64,000 nucleotides of DNA from Veillonella absiana. Lineage in GTDB: Bacteria; Bacillota; Negativicutes; Veillonellales; Veillonellaceae. Both the position numbers and the translations under genes were made by a program. This document shows, piece by piece, positions 54,225 through 62,731 of the stretch (the first letter of the stretch is position 1; the number at the start of each line of letters is the position of its first letter). The stretch lies in assembly GCF_032970905.1 (NCBI RefSeq), contig NZ_JAWJZA010000006.1. One strand, 5' to 3'. The notes below the pieces were generated by a model. It saw only the letters and a program-made list of their open reading frames with translations, searched no databases and was not told the DNA's origin.

Positions 54225-55232
54225 ATGGGACGAATTATAGCGCTTGTATCAGGCAAAGGTGGCGTTGGTAAGACCACGGTTACGGCTTGTTTGGGAGTGG
54301 CACTGAGTCAACAAGGTCATCGTGTATTGATGACAGATGGCGATTTTGGTCTTCGTGATTTGGACCTTGTGGTAGGAAAGCAAAATGAAGTTATTTTTGA
54401 TGTCGCTGATGTTTGTGGTGATCGAGAACTCGCGAATGATGCGATTATTCCTATTCATAAAAATTTAGACTTATTACCGGCTAGTCAGGCCCTTCGCTGG
54501 GAGGATGTAGGTCGCAATAAATATCGTAAATTAATAAAAAAGCTGGCCGACGAATATGATTATGTCCTCGTCGATGCACCTGCCGGCATTGGCCGTGGAG
54601 CCGATGCGATTCTTGATTTCGCACATCGTATTTTAATTGTTACACAACCATTATGGGTGTCCTTGCGCAATGCAGGTCGTGTCATTCAAGTATGCCGTGA
54701 AAAACGTCAATTTGATTACGCCATCGTTTTTAATGCGATGCAACAAATCCAAGTGGATACAGATATGGAAACCATGATGCGTACACTAGGGGCCGAGTAT
54801 ATTGGTACCGTTTTGCCTTATGCAGAGAATGTTATTCATTATACTCAAGAGGGGCAGCTGCACACATTGCAGGATGACAATTTTATGCCGATGCTGAAAC
54901 CTCTAATTTCTTATATTGAATCCGGCCATACCTGGGAGGATCATGAGATTTTACAGGCTTATGAAAGTCACAAGCAACCAGGTGCTAGTTCCATCGCATT
55001 ATTCGAGGAACTGGTTGAACATATTGAGAAAGCTACCATGAAAGAGGCTGAGGAATCTATTATGGAAGATCCTGTAGTGGAAACCGAGAATGTAGAACTT
55101 GATAATATTGAGTTAGAGCCATTGGAACCTGAAGAAACAGAAGTGGTGACTTTTACAGAAGAAAATCCAGTACATAGAAACACACAATTATTAATGAGAC
55201 AACGCCAAAGTAAATGGCGCCGTCGCCGATAG
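54225..55232 (+). CDS. minD: MinD-like septum-site ATPase with unusual C-terminus
   Basis: This 335-residue P-loop ATPase has the deviant Walker A GKGGVGKTT (about 10-18), the MinD-type DGDFGLRDLDLVVG and LVDAPAGIGRGAD. MinD recruits MinC to the membrane to prevent misplaced septa. Neither minC nor minE is adjacent. The usual C-terminal amphipathic helix is not visible; instead about 70 residues of acidic sequence (NVELDNIELEPLEPEE) end in a basic LMRQRQSKWRRRR, which could serve as membrane contact. It lies between mrdA and rodA, as in some relatives. Confidence 0.88.
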   Translation: MGRIIALVSGKGGVGKTTVTACLGVALSQQGHRVLMTDGDFGLRDLDLVVGKQNEVIFDVADVCGDRELANDAIIPIHKNLDLLPASQALRWEDVGRNKYRKLIKKLADEYDYVLVDAPAGIGRGADAILDFAHRILIVTQPLWVSLRNAGRVIQVCREKRQFDYAIVFNAMQQIQVDTDMETMMRTLGAEYIGTVLPYAENVIHYTQEGQLHTLQDDNFMPMLKPLISYIESGHTWEDHEILQAYESHKQPGASSIALFEELVEHIEKATMKEAEESIMEDPVVETENVELDNIELEPLEPEETEVVTFTEENPVHRNTQLLMRQRQSKWRRRR

Positions 55233-55241
55233 GAGGCCCAC

Positions 55242-56345
55242 ATGTGGCAACGTATTTGGCGTGATTGGGATTGGACTATCGTAATTTGTACAGTCTTGTT
55301 GGTGACCACTGGTATTATTGCTATTGGCAGTGCCACGCACGTCAATCAAGATGGACTACAGTTGTCTGACCTTGTGACACGGCAAACGATATTTTTCCTT
55401 GTGAATGCTATTATTGTTATTGCCATACAGTGGATTGATTACCACAAGCTCAGAGATTGGTCGAATGCTATTTATGTGCTCACTATAGTGATGCTTCTCG
55501 CGGTAATGGTGGTAGGTACATCTGCATTGGGGGCGCAACGATGGATTCAAATTGGTCCGATTACGATTCAACCATCAGAGTTTTCAAAATTATTGATGAT
55601 TATCTGTATGGCTAAATTATTAGAAAGTCGTATTAACAAACTCAATTCTTTTAAAGAATTATTACCTTGTGTTATTTACGTAGGCATTCCCACATTACTT
55701 GTATTTACCCAACCTGACTTGGGTACATCCCTTGTGTATATGGCAATATTTATCGGTATGACTTTCGTAGCTGGTATTCGTATGCGCTTAGTACAAATTG
55801 TGGCAGGTGCTGCTGTATTACTTGCTCCACTAGGATGGTTTGTATTGAAAGAATATCAAAAACAACGTATTCTTGTATTTTTGAACCCTGATATCGATCC
55901 CTTTGGTTCCGGATATCATATTATCCAATCTAAAATTGCCATTGGTTCGGGCATGATTTTGGGAAAAGGCCTATTTGGTGGGACTCAAAGTCAATTGAAC
56001 TTCCTGCCGGAAAATCATACGGACTTTATTTTCTCTGTAATCGGTGAGGAACTAGGTTTTATTGGATGTGTTATTGTATTATTATTGCTATTTATGTTAA
56101 TTTACCGTAGCATTCGTGTGGCCTATAGTTGTAATGATACCTTTGGTATGTTATTGGCTACGGGGATTGGCTCAATGCTGACCTTTGAGGTGCTCGTCAA
56201 TGTAGGCATGACCACTGGTATTATGCCAGTAACGGGGATTCCATTGCCTTTCATCAGCTATGGTGTCAGCGCATTGACCACGAATATGCTCAGTATTGGC
56301 TTGCTCTTGAATATTGCAATGCAGCGTAAAAAATATATGTTTTAA
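55242..56345 (+). CDS. rodA: RodA (SEDS peptidoglycan glycosyltransferase)
   Basis: This 367-residue polytopic protein polymerises lipid II with PBP2. Ten helices are visible. SEDS signatures are QPSEFSKLLMI, TQPDLGTSLVY and PENHTDFIFSVIGEELGF, containing the catalytic-type Glu/Asp, with MPVTGIPLPFISYG near the end. AGGAGGCCC precedes the ATG. It closes the mre-mrdA-minD-rodA operon. Confidence 0.95.
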   Translation: MWQRIWRDWDWTIVICTVLLVTTGIIAIGSATHVNQDGLQLSDLVTRQTIFFLVNAIIVIAIQWIDYHKLRDWSNAIYVLTIVMLLAVMVVGTSALGAQRWIQIGPITIQPSEFSKLLMIICMAKLLESRINKLNSFKELLPCVIYVGIPTLLVFTQPDLGTSLVYMAIFIGMTFVAGIRMRLVQIVAGAAVLLAPLGWFVLKEYQKQRILVFLNPDIDPFGSGYHIIQSKIAIGSGMILGKGLFGGTQSQLNFLPENHTDFIFSVIGEELGFIGCVIVLLLLFMLIYRSIRVAYSCNDTFGMLLATGIGSMLTFEVLVNVGMTTGIMPVTGIPLPFISYGVSALTTNMLSIGLLLNIAMQRKKYMF

Positions 56346-56463
56346 ATGAAAGTAAATGCATAGAATCTATCAATGGGAAAATGCGAGACATATAACTCAT
56401 TGAAATGAACTTGCTATATGAATGATTTTACATGAAAGAAGTCTTTCACAAGACGGAGGAACT

Positions 56464-58347
56464 ATGATTCAGTTAGATACGGCTTGGTTACAGCATGTGC
56501 AAAAACCAGCGCGCTATACAGGTGGCGAATGGAACAGCATCGTTAAGAACCACAAAGATGTGGACATTACGATGGCGTTGGCCTTCCCTGATGTATACGA
56601 AGTGGCGATGAGCCATTTAGGCATTAAAATTTTATACGGTTTGGTGAATGAACGCGAAGATGCTGTGGCGGAACGCGTATTTGCACCATGGCATGATATG
56701 GAAGCAGAAATGCGTAATCGCAATATTCCATTGTTTTCCTTGGAAACTAAAACTCCAATTCGTGATTTTGATATTCTAGGTTTTACCTTGCAATACGAAA
56801 TGAGTTTTACTAACATCTTAAACATGATGGATTTGGCGGGGATGCCAATGTATGCCAAAGATCGCGATATGTCATTCCCATTGGTACTAGCCGGTGGCCC
56901 TTGTGCGTACAACATGGAACCAATCGCCGATTTTTTTGATATCGTGTCCCTTGGTGAATCCGAGGAATGGACAGGTGAATTCATCGAATTATACAAAGCT
57001 GAAAAAGCAAAGGGATTTCCAGGCGGCAAGGAGGCATTCTTACGCAAGGCGGCTCAAATTAAAGGTACCTACTGTCCCGCATTGTACAATCCTGTGTACA
57101 ATGATAATGGCGATTTTGAAAGACTTGACGTACTCGCACCAGAGGCACCAGCAACCATTAAAAAACGCATCGTTGAGGATGTAGAACATGTATATTTCCC
57201 AACAAAACCAGTAGTACCGTATTTAGATATCGTCCATGACCGTGCTGTTCTCGAATTATTCCGTGGCTGTACACGTGGTTGTCGTTTCTGTCAGGCCGGT
57301 ATGTTATATCGCCCAGTTCGTGAAAGAACGCCAGAACGCTTGCTTGAAATTGCTAAGGAAACAATGGCCAATACTGGTTATAATGAAATTTCCTTGATGA
57401 GCTTGAGTTCTGCGGACTACTCAAAATTGCCAGAGCTCGTAGACATGCTCATGGAGGAATTTAAGGATAAACAAGTGAGCGTTAGCTTGCCATCATTACG
57501 TATAGATAGCTTCTCCATCGATATTGCTAAAAAAGTACAACAAGTTCGTAAGAGTGGTTTAACATTCGCCCCAGAAGCGGGTACGCAACGCATGCGTGAC
57601 GTTATTAATAAAGGCGTTACAGAAGAAGATTTGATGGCCGCTTGTACAAATGCTTTTAAATCTGGTTGGCACAATGTTAAATTGTACTTTATGATAGGCC
57701 TTCCTACAGAAACTGATGAAGATCTGGCAGGTATTGCTGATTTGGCGTACAAAGTTCTTGATTTACATCGTGAAATTACAGGTCGTCGCAATGGTTCTGT
57801 AACGGTGAGTGTATCCTTCTTTGTACCAAAAACACATTCTCCATACCAATGGTATGGTCAAGAGGATGTAGAGGAAATCCATCGTAAACAAAAATACTTA
57901 AAATCTTTGATTAATAACCGTAATATTTCCTATCACTATCATGATGGCTATACCGGCTATATGGAAGGAGTATTTGCTCGTGGGGATCGTCGCTTGGCGA
58001 AGGTTCTCGTAGAGGCATGGAAACTTGGTTGTAAATTCGATGGCTGGACAGAACATTTTAGTTATGAAACATGGCTTAAAGCCTTTGAAAATTGTGGTAT
58101 CGATCCAGCGTATTATGCACGTCGCACGCGTGATTTTGATGAACCATTGCCATGGGATCATTTGGATGATACCGTGACAAAACCATTCTTGAAACGTGAA
58201 TGGGAACAAGCTGTGGCAGCGAAACTCACTGGAGACTGCCGTCGTGATGCTTGTCGTGGCTGTAATGTATGTCCTGAACTTGATACAGCGATTATTGACT
58301 ATAAGGAGGGTGGCAGAGTTGAAAAAGTTACGTTTGGCCTTAAGTAA
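56464..58347 (+). CDS. TIGR03960-type B12-binding/radical SAM protein
   Basis: This 627-residue protein has an N-terminal cobalamin-binding-like region (FPDVYEVAMSHLG...) and a radical SAM core with FRGCTRGCRFCQAG, the Cx3Cx2C [4Fe-4S] cluster motif near residue 270. A Cys-rich tail (CRRDACRGCNVC) may hold a further metal site. ATG 56464 has CGGAGG upstream; an upstream in-frame ATG lacks one. It overlaps the next gene by 29 bases. The two-gene pair occurs in many Firmicutes near rng and ribosomal genes. The reaction is unknown. Confidence 0.9.
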   Translation: MIQLDTAWLQHVQKPARYTGGEWNSIVKNHKDVDITMALAFPDVYEVAMSHLGIKILYGLVNEREDAVAERVFAPWHDMEAEMRNRNIPLFSLETKTPIRDFDILGFTLQYEMSFTNILNMMDLAGMPMYAKDRDMSFPLVLAGGPCAYNMEPIADFFDIVSLGESEEWTGEFIELYKAEKAKGFPGGKEAFLRKAAQIKGTYCPALYNPVYNDNGDFERLDVLAPEAPATIKKRIVEDVEHVYFPTKPVVPYLDIVHDRAVLELFRGCTRGCRFCQAGMLYRPVRERTPERLLEIAKETMANTGYNEISLMSLSSADYSKLPELVDMLMEEFKDKQVSVSLPSLRIDSFSIDIAKKVQQVRKSGLTFAPEAGTQRMRDVINKGVTEEDLMAACTNAFKSGWHNVKLYFMIGLPTETDEDLAGIADLAYKVLDLHREITGRRNGSVTVSVSFFVPKTHSPYQWYGQEDVEEIHRKQKYLKSLINNRNISYHYHDGYTGYMEGVFARGDRRLAKVLVEAWKLGCKFDGWTEHFSYETWLKAFENCGIDPAYYARRTRDFDEPLPWDHLDDTVTKPFLKREWEQAVAAKLTGDCRRDACRGCNVCPELDTAIIDYKEGGRVEKVTFGLK

Positions 58348-59008
58348 AGGCGAAGAATTACGATTCTTGTCCCACCTCGATTATGCTCAAGCCGTGGAAC
58401 GCATGATTCGTCGTGCAGGCATTAAAATGGCATACTCTGAAGGTTTTAATCCACATATGAAAATTAGTTTCTCCTCCGCCTTGGCATTGGGGATTACGGC
58501 AGCGCAAGAATATCTAGATATGGATATGTTAGAGGAAGACTCCTTGGAAAACATCAAGGACCGTTTGAACCGTGTGGCACCTCTAGGTCTTGTTGTACAA
58601 GCTGGTCGTTATATGCCTGATAAGGTGAAAAAAATGATGGCTATTTGCAATTATGCTGTGTACGAGGTAACTGGCCCTGTGACTGCTGATGCAGATTGGG
58701 ATGCATTATTAAAACCATTTAACGAGGCCCCTGAAATTAGCTACGAAAAGGTGACACCTAAAAAGGTTCGTACCATTGATGTGAAACACTTTGTGAAAGA
58801 ACCAATCACAGCACATCTTCATGATGGCAAGGTAACCCTTGTGATGGGCATTGGCATCTATCCAGAAGGTACTGTAAAACCTGGTGAGGTATGGGCATTA
58901 GGTCGTGATCAATTTAACTGGCCAATTACCGATGCTTATGAAATCCATCGCAGACATATTATGGTGGAAAACGAGCAGGGGAAAATGACTCCGTTAGAGG
59001 TTGAGTAA
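58319..59008 (+). CDS. DUF2344/TIGR03936 family protein
   Basis: This 229-residue protein accompanies the radical SAM protein upstream. LRFLSHLDYAQAVERMIRRA and YSEGFNPHMKISF, followed by a GITAAQEYLD segment, are the typical family N-terminus. It is thought to work with its partner in RNA or cofactor modification, but this is not established. TTG 58319 is used, with AAGGAGGG (58303-58310) about eight bases upstream, inside the previous gene. Confidence 0.9.
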   Translation: MKKLRLALSKGEELRFLSHLDYAQAVERMIRRAGIKMAYSEGFNPHMKISFSSALALGITAAQEYLDMDMLEEDSLENIKDRLNRVAPLGLVVQAGRYMPDKVKKMMAICNYAVYEVTGPVTADADWDALLKPFNEAPEISYEKVTPKKVRTIDVKHFVKEPITAHLHDGKVTLVMGIGIYPEGTVKPGEVWALGRDQFNWPITDAYEIHRRHIMVENEQGKMTPLEVE

Positions 59009-59072
59009 ATTTATTTTGCTAGAGGTAGAGAAAATCTATTTGGCGATAGTCTTGGCCTATAGTAATGTGATG

Positions 59073-59098
59073 AAAGCGGTGGCAATGCCACCGCTTTT
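59073..59098 (+). terminator. Terminator after the DUF2344 gene
   Basis: A perfect 11-bp GC-rich stem (59073-59083 with 59087-59097, loop AAT) ends in a short T-run, before the rng promoter region. Confidence 0.8.
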
Positions 59099-59166
59099 AC
59101 CATATAATAGAGACATTAACATTGATGAAACTATAATCTACAAATAGATTGGAAAGGAGGCGCATC

Positions 59167-60594
59167 GTGAATAGAATCCTCGTAAATGTCATGGATGAAG
59201 AAGTGCGTATGGCCGTTGTGAATGATGAGGGGCAACTCGTCGATTTTGTGCTGGAACGGCCTGAGACGAATCACATGGCAAACCATATGTATAAAGGTAC
59301 TGTGAAAAATGTTTTACCTGGTATGCAAGCGGCCTTCGTAGATATTGGGGGCGCACAAAATGCGTACCTCAATTTACAACAGGGAAAACAAACTAAAATT
59401 CTCCGTAATTTATTTGTAGGCCAACAAGTGCTTGTACAAGTGGTGAAGGAAGAAATGCTTGGCAAAGGTGCTCGCGTTACTGCCGATGTGAGTTTAGCAG
59501 GCCGCTTTATGGTATTGTTGCCATATTCTGAAAGTATGCATATTTCCAAGAAGATTACAGATGAAGTATTGCGTGCGCGATTACAGGAATTAGCCACGCC
59601 TTATTTGGAACGGGGTTGTGGATTTATTATCCGCACGGCCGCTACTAAGGCAAGCAATGCAGAAATTGCCCAAGATATGGAATATTTGTGGCAAACATGG
59701 CAGCATGTGCAAAAACGATTTAAGGTAGCCAAGAGCGGTACTGATTTATACAGTGATGCGGATTTTTGGTTCCGCTTGATTCGTGATTATGCCCATCGCA
59801 ATGTGCGTGAAATCGTTGTAGATTCCACGCATGGTTTAAAACGATTGGAAGAACTACTTGGTCATGGCCCAGCATCACAGCGTGTGGCGGTATCCTTGCA
59901 TGATAGTTCTGAATCTATTTTTAAGGCTAATCACATTGAACCGCAATTAGAACAGCTTATTAATCGTGATGTAGATTTGCCATCTGGTGGTTCCATCCGT
60001 ATTGATCATACGGAGGCTCTAACCGTGATGGATGTGAATTCCGCCCATTACACAGGTCAATCTGATAAAGCGGAGGATTTAGCCTTTGCTGTGAATAAAG
60101 AAGCGGCTGTAGAAATTTGTCGCCAACTTCGATTGCGAGATATCGGTGGTATCATTATCTGTGATTTTATTGATATGAAATCCAAGGCTCATCAACAAGA
60201 ACTGCTAGAATTGTTAGGCAAATTAGCTAAGCAAGATAAAATGAAAACTGTTGTATGTGGTATCAGTTCACTAGGTCTTGTGGAAATGACGCGTAAACGT
60301 GCCCGCCAAGGCTTGCAAACTCTATTGTTTGATACGTGCCCATCTTGTGGTGGTACAGGCTACATGTTATCTGGGCAAACTGTGTATATGCAAATTGTGC
60401 GACGTATCTATGAGCTGTATCGCTCTCAACGTTTGCGCACGAATATTGAAGTAGAAGTACACCCAGAGGTAGCTAGATATTTAACCAAACAAGCGTGTGA
60501 GAAACTTACTAAAAAATTAGGAAGAAGGATTACTGTGGTGGTTAATGAACAAATCAGCAGAGAGGCGTATTCTTTGATTGCCGTAAGTGATTAA
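59167..60594 (+). CDS. rng: Ribonuclease E/G family endoribonuclease
   Basis: This 475-residue RNase processes rRNA and mRNA. An S1-type domain is at about 35-120 (YKGTVKNVLPGMQAAFVDIG). The DNase I-like catalytic core has VMDVNSAHYTG, where the family usually reads DVNSG, and earlier Asp residues. CPSCGGTGY supplies the Zn-link cysteines. GTG 59167 is the start, with AAAGGAGG upstream; TTG 59149 is in frame. It belongs to the short RNase G type rather than RNase E. Confidence 0.94.
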   Translation: MNRILVNVMDEEVRMAVVNDEGQLVDFVLERPETNHMANHMYKGTVKNVLPGMQAAFVDIGGAQNAYLNLQQGKQTKILRNLFVGQQVLVQVVKEEMLGKGARVTADVSLAGRFMVLLPYSESMHISKKITDEVLRARLQELATPYLERGCGFIIRTAATKASNAEIAQDMEYLWQTWQHVQKRFKVAKSGTDLYSDADFWFRLIRDYAHRNVREIVVDSTHGLKRLEELLGHGPASQRVAVSLHDSSESIFKANHIEPQLEQLINRDVDLPSGGSIRIDHTEALTVMDVNSAHYTGQSDKAEDLAFAVNKEAAVEICRQLRLRDIGGIIICDFIDMKSKAHQQELLELLGKLAKQDKMKTVVCGISSLGLVEMTRKRARQGLQTLLFDTCPSCGGTGYMLSGQTVYMQIVRRIYELYRSQRLRTNIEVEVHPEVARYLTKQACEKLTKKLGRRITVVVNEQISREAYSLIAVSD

Positions 60595-60649
60595 TGCTAT
60601 TACATAAAATCCAACTCTAAATTTGAGACTCTTAACAAGGTAGCCCTCA

Positions 60650-60735
60650 TATATATTTTCGCTCCTGACGAGGACGCCCAGCTATATATTTTTCGCTCCT
60701 AACGACGAAGTCGAATGTCGCTGCAAAATATATAG
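60650..60735 (+). repeat. Structured 3' element, copy 3, after rng
   Basis: An 11-bp AT-rich stem (60682-60692 with 60725-60735) closes a 32-base cap: CGCTCC, the hairpin CGAC-GAA-GTCG (60703-60713), then AATGTCGCTGC. The cap aligns with copies 1 and 2, but the inner hairpin has different bases that still pair. A partial second copy (60650-60677) repeats the stem arm and cap start. The rest of 60595-60970 holds no gene. Confidence 0.7.
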
Positions 60736-60986
60736 GCGGGCTCTTACTATATTGGCTGTGAAAATTACGGATAGCAATCGAAGGTTTCTCTACATTACGG
60801 CAATCAAAGCATTAAAGCTTTTCTAGCTAATTCTGTTCATTGACCACCACAGTATGTTATGAGATATCGAGATAGCGTTTGGGCGTAACTTTCATAATGT
60901 TTACTGTCGAAATGTGATATAATAACAAAATACAAAGAATACAAAAGCAGTAAGTATTGTTGTCACATAGCAGGTAGGTGAATATT

Positions 60987-61589
60987 GTGACATTATTGGA
61001 GATTTTTCTTGTTGCTGTAGGTTTAGCAATGGATGCATTTGGCGTGGCCATAGGCAAGGGGTTAATGCTAACAGAGGGTGAAAGCTACAAAAAAATTGTG
61101 CTTTCTTTTTTATTTGGCCTTTTTCAATTTATCATGCCCCTCATCGGATGGTTTGTGGGATCACAATTTATTGATATCATCTCTGAATTTGATCACTGGA
61201 TTATCTTTATTTTGCTTAGCTATTTAGGTATTTCTATGATTCGACAGAGTAGAGGTGAATGTACCTGTGCAGCTCATGCAGAGCAGTCACAGGGGCCTGT
61301 TAATGAGCGTACACTAGGCATGTGGGAAATGATTATGCTCGCTGTCGCAACCAGTCTTGATGCTTTGGCGGTTGGATTAACATTTGCATTTCTATCGGTT
61401 AATGTGTGGGAAGCATCAAGTATTATTGGTCTCGTAGCATTTGCCATGTCGATGATTGGTGTTTACTTAGGTAAATTCATGGGGCGATTTGTGGGCGAGT
61501 ATGCTGAAATTATCGGTGGTGTTGTATTGATTTTGATTGGATTGAAAATTCTACTACAACATCTAGGGATAATTGTAGGTTTGATTTGA
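60987..61589 (+). CDS. mntP: MntP-type manganese efflux pump
   Basis: This 200-residue inner-membrane protein has six helices with the two family Asp motifs, GLAMDAFGVAIGKG (first repeat) and TSLDALAVGLTFAF (second repeat). MntP exports Mn2+. The start is GTG 60987, which gives the family's usual distance to the first motif, with AGGTAGG upstream; GTG 60978 is possible. No yybP-ykoY Mn riboswitch was recognised in the preceding 390 bases. Confidence 0.93.
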   Translation: MTLLEIFLVAVGLAMDAFGVAIGKGLMLTEGESYKKIVLSFLFGLFQFIMPLIGWFVGSQFIDIISEFDHWIIFILLSYLGISMIRQSRGECTCAAHAEQSQGPVNERTLGMWEMIMLAVATSLDALAVGLTFAFLSVNVWEASSIIGLVAFAMSMIGVYLGKFMGRFVGEYAEIIGGVVLILIGLKILLQHLGIIVGLI

Positions 61590-61614
61590 CAAATTGTATG
61601 AGATAGGATAGAAT
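61586..61614 (+). promoter_or_regulatory. Promoter of rplU-prp-rpmA
   Basis: TTGACA (61586-61591) and TAGAAT (61609-61614) are 17 bases apart. The -35 overlaps the mntP stop codon. Transcription would start near 61621. Confidence 0.6.
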
Positions 61615-61620
61615 TAATTA

Positions 61621-61731
61621 GTCATAGTTCGGTTCGCGCTGGACTTTGCAGCCGCATGAAGAGGTTAGAAACGCCCGACTTTCGGGTTGGGATACCGTAT
61701 TCAGCGAGTTCGATAACAAGGAGGTGTTCAC
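61621..61731 (+). ncRNA. Candidate ribosomal protein L21 leader
   Basis: The 110-base 5' leader of rplU can fold into at least two short hairpins, including GCTG...CAGC near 61638-61652 and a CCCGA-CTT-TCGGG stem near 61673-61686. In Firmicutes this position often carries the autoregulatory L21 leader. The assignment rests on position and structure only, since I cannot run a covariance model. Confidence 0.4.
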
Positions 61732-62043
61732 ATGTACGCAATTATTAAAACTGGTGGTAAACAATATCGCGTTGCTGAAGGCGATGTTATTACTATTGAA
61801 AAATTGGAAGCAACTGCTGACGAAACTGTAACATTTGACGAAGTATTAACTGTAGTCAATGACGGCGACGTTAAAGTTGGCACTCCACTTGTAAACGGTG
61901 CAAAAGTTACAGGTACTGTTCTTGAACAAGGTAAAGCTAAAAAGATCTTAGTTTTCAAATACAAAGCTAAATCTAATTACCGTCGTCGTCAAGGCCATCG
62001 CCAACCGTTCACAAAAGTTCGTATTGAATCTATCCAAGCTTAA
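61732..62043 (+). CDS. rplU: 50S ribosomal protein L21
   Basis: This 103-residue protein binds 23S rRNA. The start MYAIIKTGGKQYRVAEGD and the C-terminal YRRRQGHRQPFTKVRIESI are diagnostic. AAGGAGGTG precedes the ATG. It leads the rplU-prp-rpmA operon. Confidence 0.98.
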   Translation: MYAIIKTGGKQYRVAEGDVITIEKLEATADETVTFDEVLTVVNDGDVKVGTPLVNGAKVTGTVLEQGKAKKILVFKYKAKSNYRRRQGHRQPFTKVRIESIQA

Positions 62044-62045
62044 TT

Positions 62046-62360
62046 ATGATTTCCATTGGAATTCACCGTAATGAAAGCAACTTGGTAACGAGTTGTGACA
62101 TTTCGGGTCATGCCGGATATGATGATCATGGCTATGATATTGTCTGTGCAGCCGTTTCAGTGTTATCCGCAACAGCGATGTTGGGACTCACACAAATCGC
62201 TCACCAACCAGGTGATTACAGCAATAGTTCTGGTCAATGTGATATGGTCCTCACTGGTGAATTAAACCAGAGTGGCCAGGATATTTTGGAAACTATGATT
62301 CTTGGTTTACAAGAGATTAGTCGACAGTATCCAAAGTTTGTCCAAATTCACGAAAAATAG
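62046..62360 (+). CDS. prp: Ribosomal-processing cysteine protease Prp
   Basis: This 104-residue protease (YsxB) removes the N-terminal extension of L27. The catalytic pair is His22 in SGHAGYDDHGYD and Cys34 in DIVCAAVSVL. It is placed between L21 and L27, as in Firmicutes and relatives that make L27 with the cleavable extension, and its start follows the rplU stop by two bases. Confidence 0.96.
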   Translation: MISIGIHRNESNLVTSCDISGHAGYDDHGYDIVCAAVSVLSATAMLGLTQIAHQPGDYSNSSGQCDMVLTGELNQSGQDILETMILGLQEISRQYPKFVQIHEK

Positions 62361-62372
62361 GAGGTGAACTTC

Positions 62373-62657
62373 ATGTTTACTTTTGATTTACAATTGTTCG
62401 CACATAAAAAAGGTGTGTCCAGTACTCGTAATGGTCGTGATAGTGAATCCAAACGTCTTGGCGTTAAATGTCATGATGGTTCCGTAGTTAAAAGCGGTAA
62501 CATCATCGTTCGTCAACGTGGTACTCACTTCCACCCTGGTACTAACGTAGGTATCGGTCGCGATGACACTTTGTTTGCTCTAGTTCCAGGCAAAGTTGCA
62601 TTCGAACGCGCTGGTCGTTACAACCGTAAAGTTTCTGTATATCCTGTAGAAGCTTAA
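62373..62657 (+). CDS. rpmA: 50S ribosomal protein L27 (Prp-processed precursor)
   Basis: This 94-residue protein starts MFTFDLQLFAHKKG. The FDLQLFA part is the Prp recognition sequence and cleavage after Ala leaves the mature HKKGVSSTRNG end that reaches the peptidyl-transferase centre. ATG 62373 with AGGAGGTG upstream is chosen over GTG 62364. The rest matches L27 (RGTHFHPG, GRDDTLFAL). Confidence 0.98.
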   Translation: MFTFDLQLFAHKKGVSSTRNGRDSESKRLGVKCHDGSVVKSGNIIVRQRGTHFHPGTNVGIGRDDTLFALVPGKVAFERAGRYNRKVSVYPVEA

Positions 62658-62670
62658 TTACACAAATAGA

Positions 62671-62705
62671 AGCCTAGTAGTCTTTGACTACTAGGCTTTT
62701 TTGTG
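62671..62705 (+). terminator. Terminator of rplU-prp-rpmA
   Basis: A perfect 13-bp stem (62671-62683 with 62687-62699, loop TTT) is followed by T-rich sequence. An outer ACACAAA/TTTGTGT pairing extends it. Confidence 0.9.
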
Positions 62706-62731
62706 TAATTAGGGCATATACTCTAAATTGT

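Noticed and set aside
60595..60986. yybP-ykoY manganese riboswitch ahead of mntP
   Set aside because: The conserved loop sequences were not found; the structure present belongs to the 3' element after rng.
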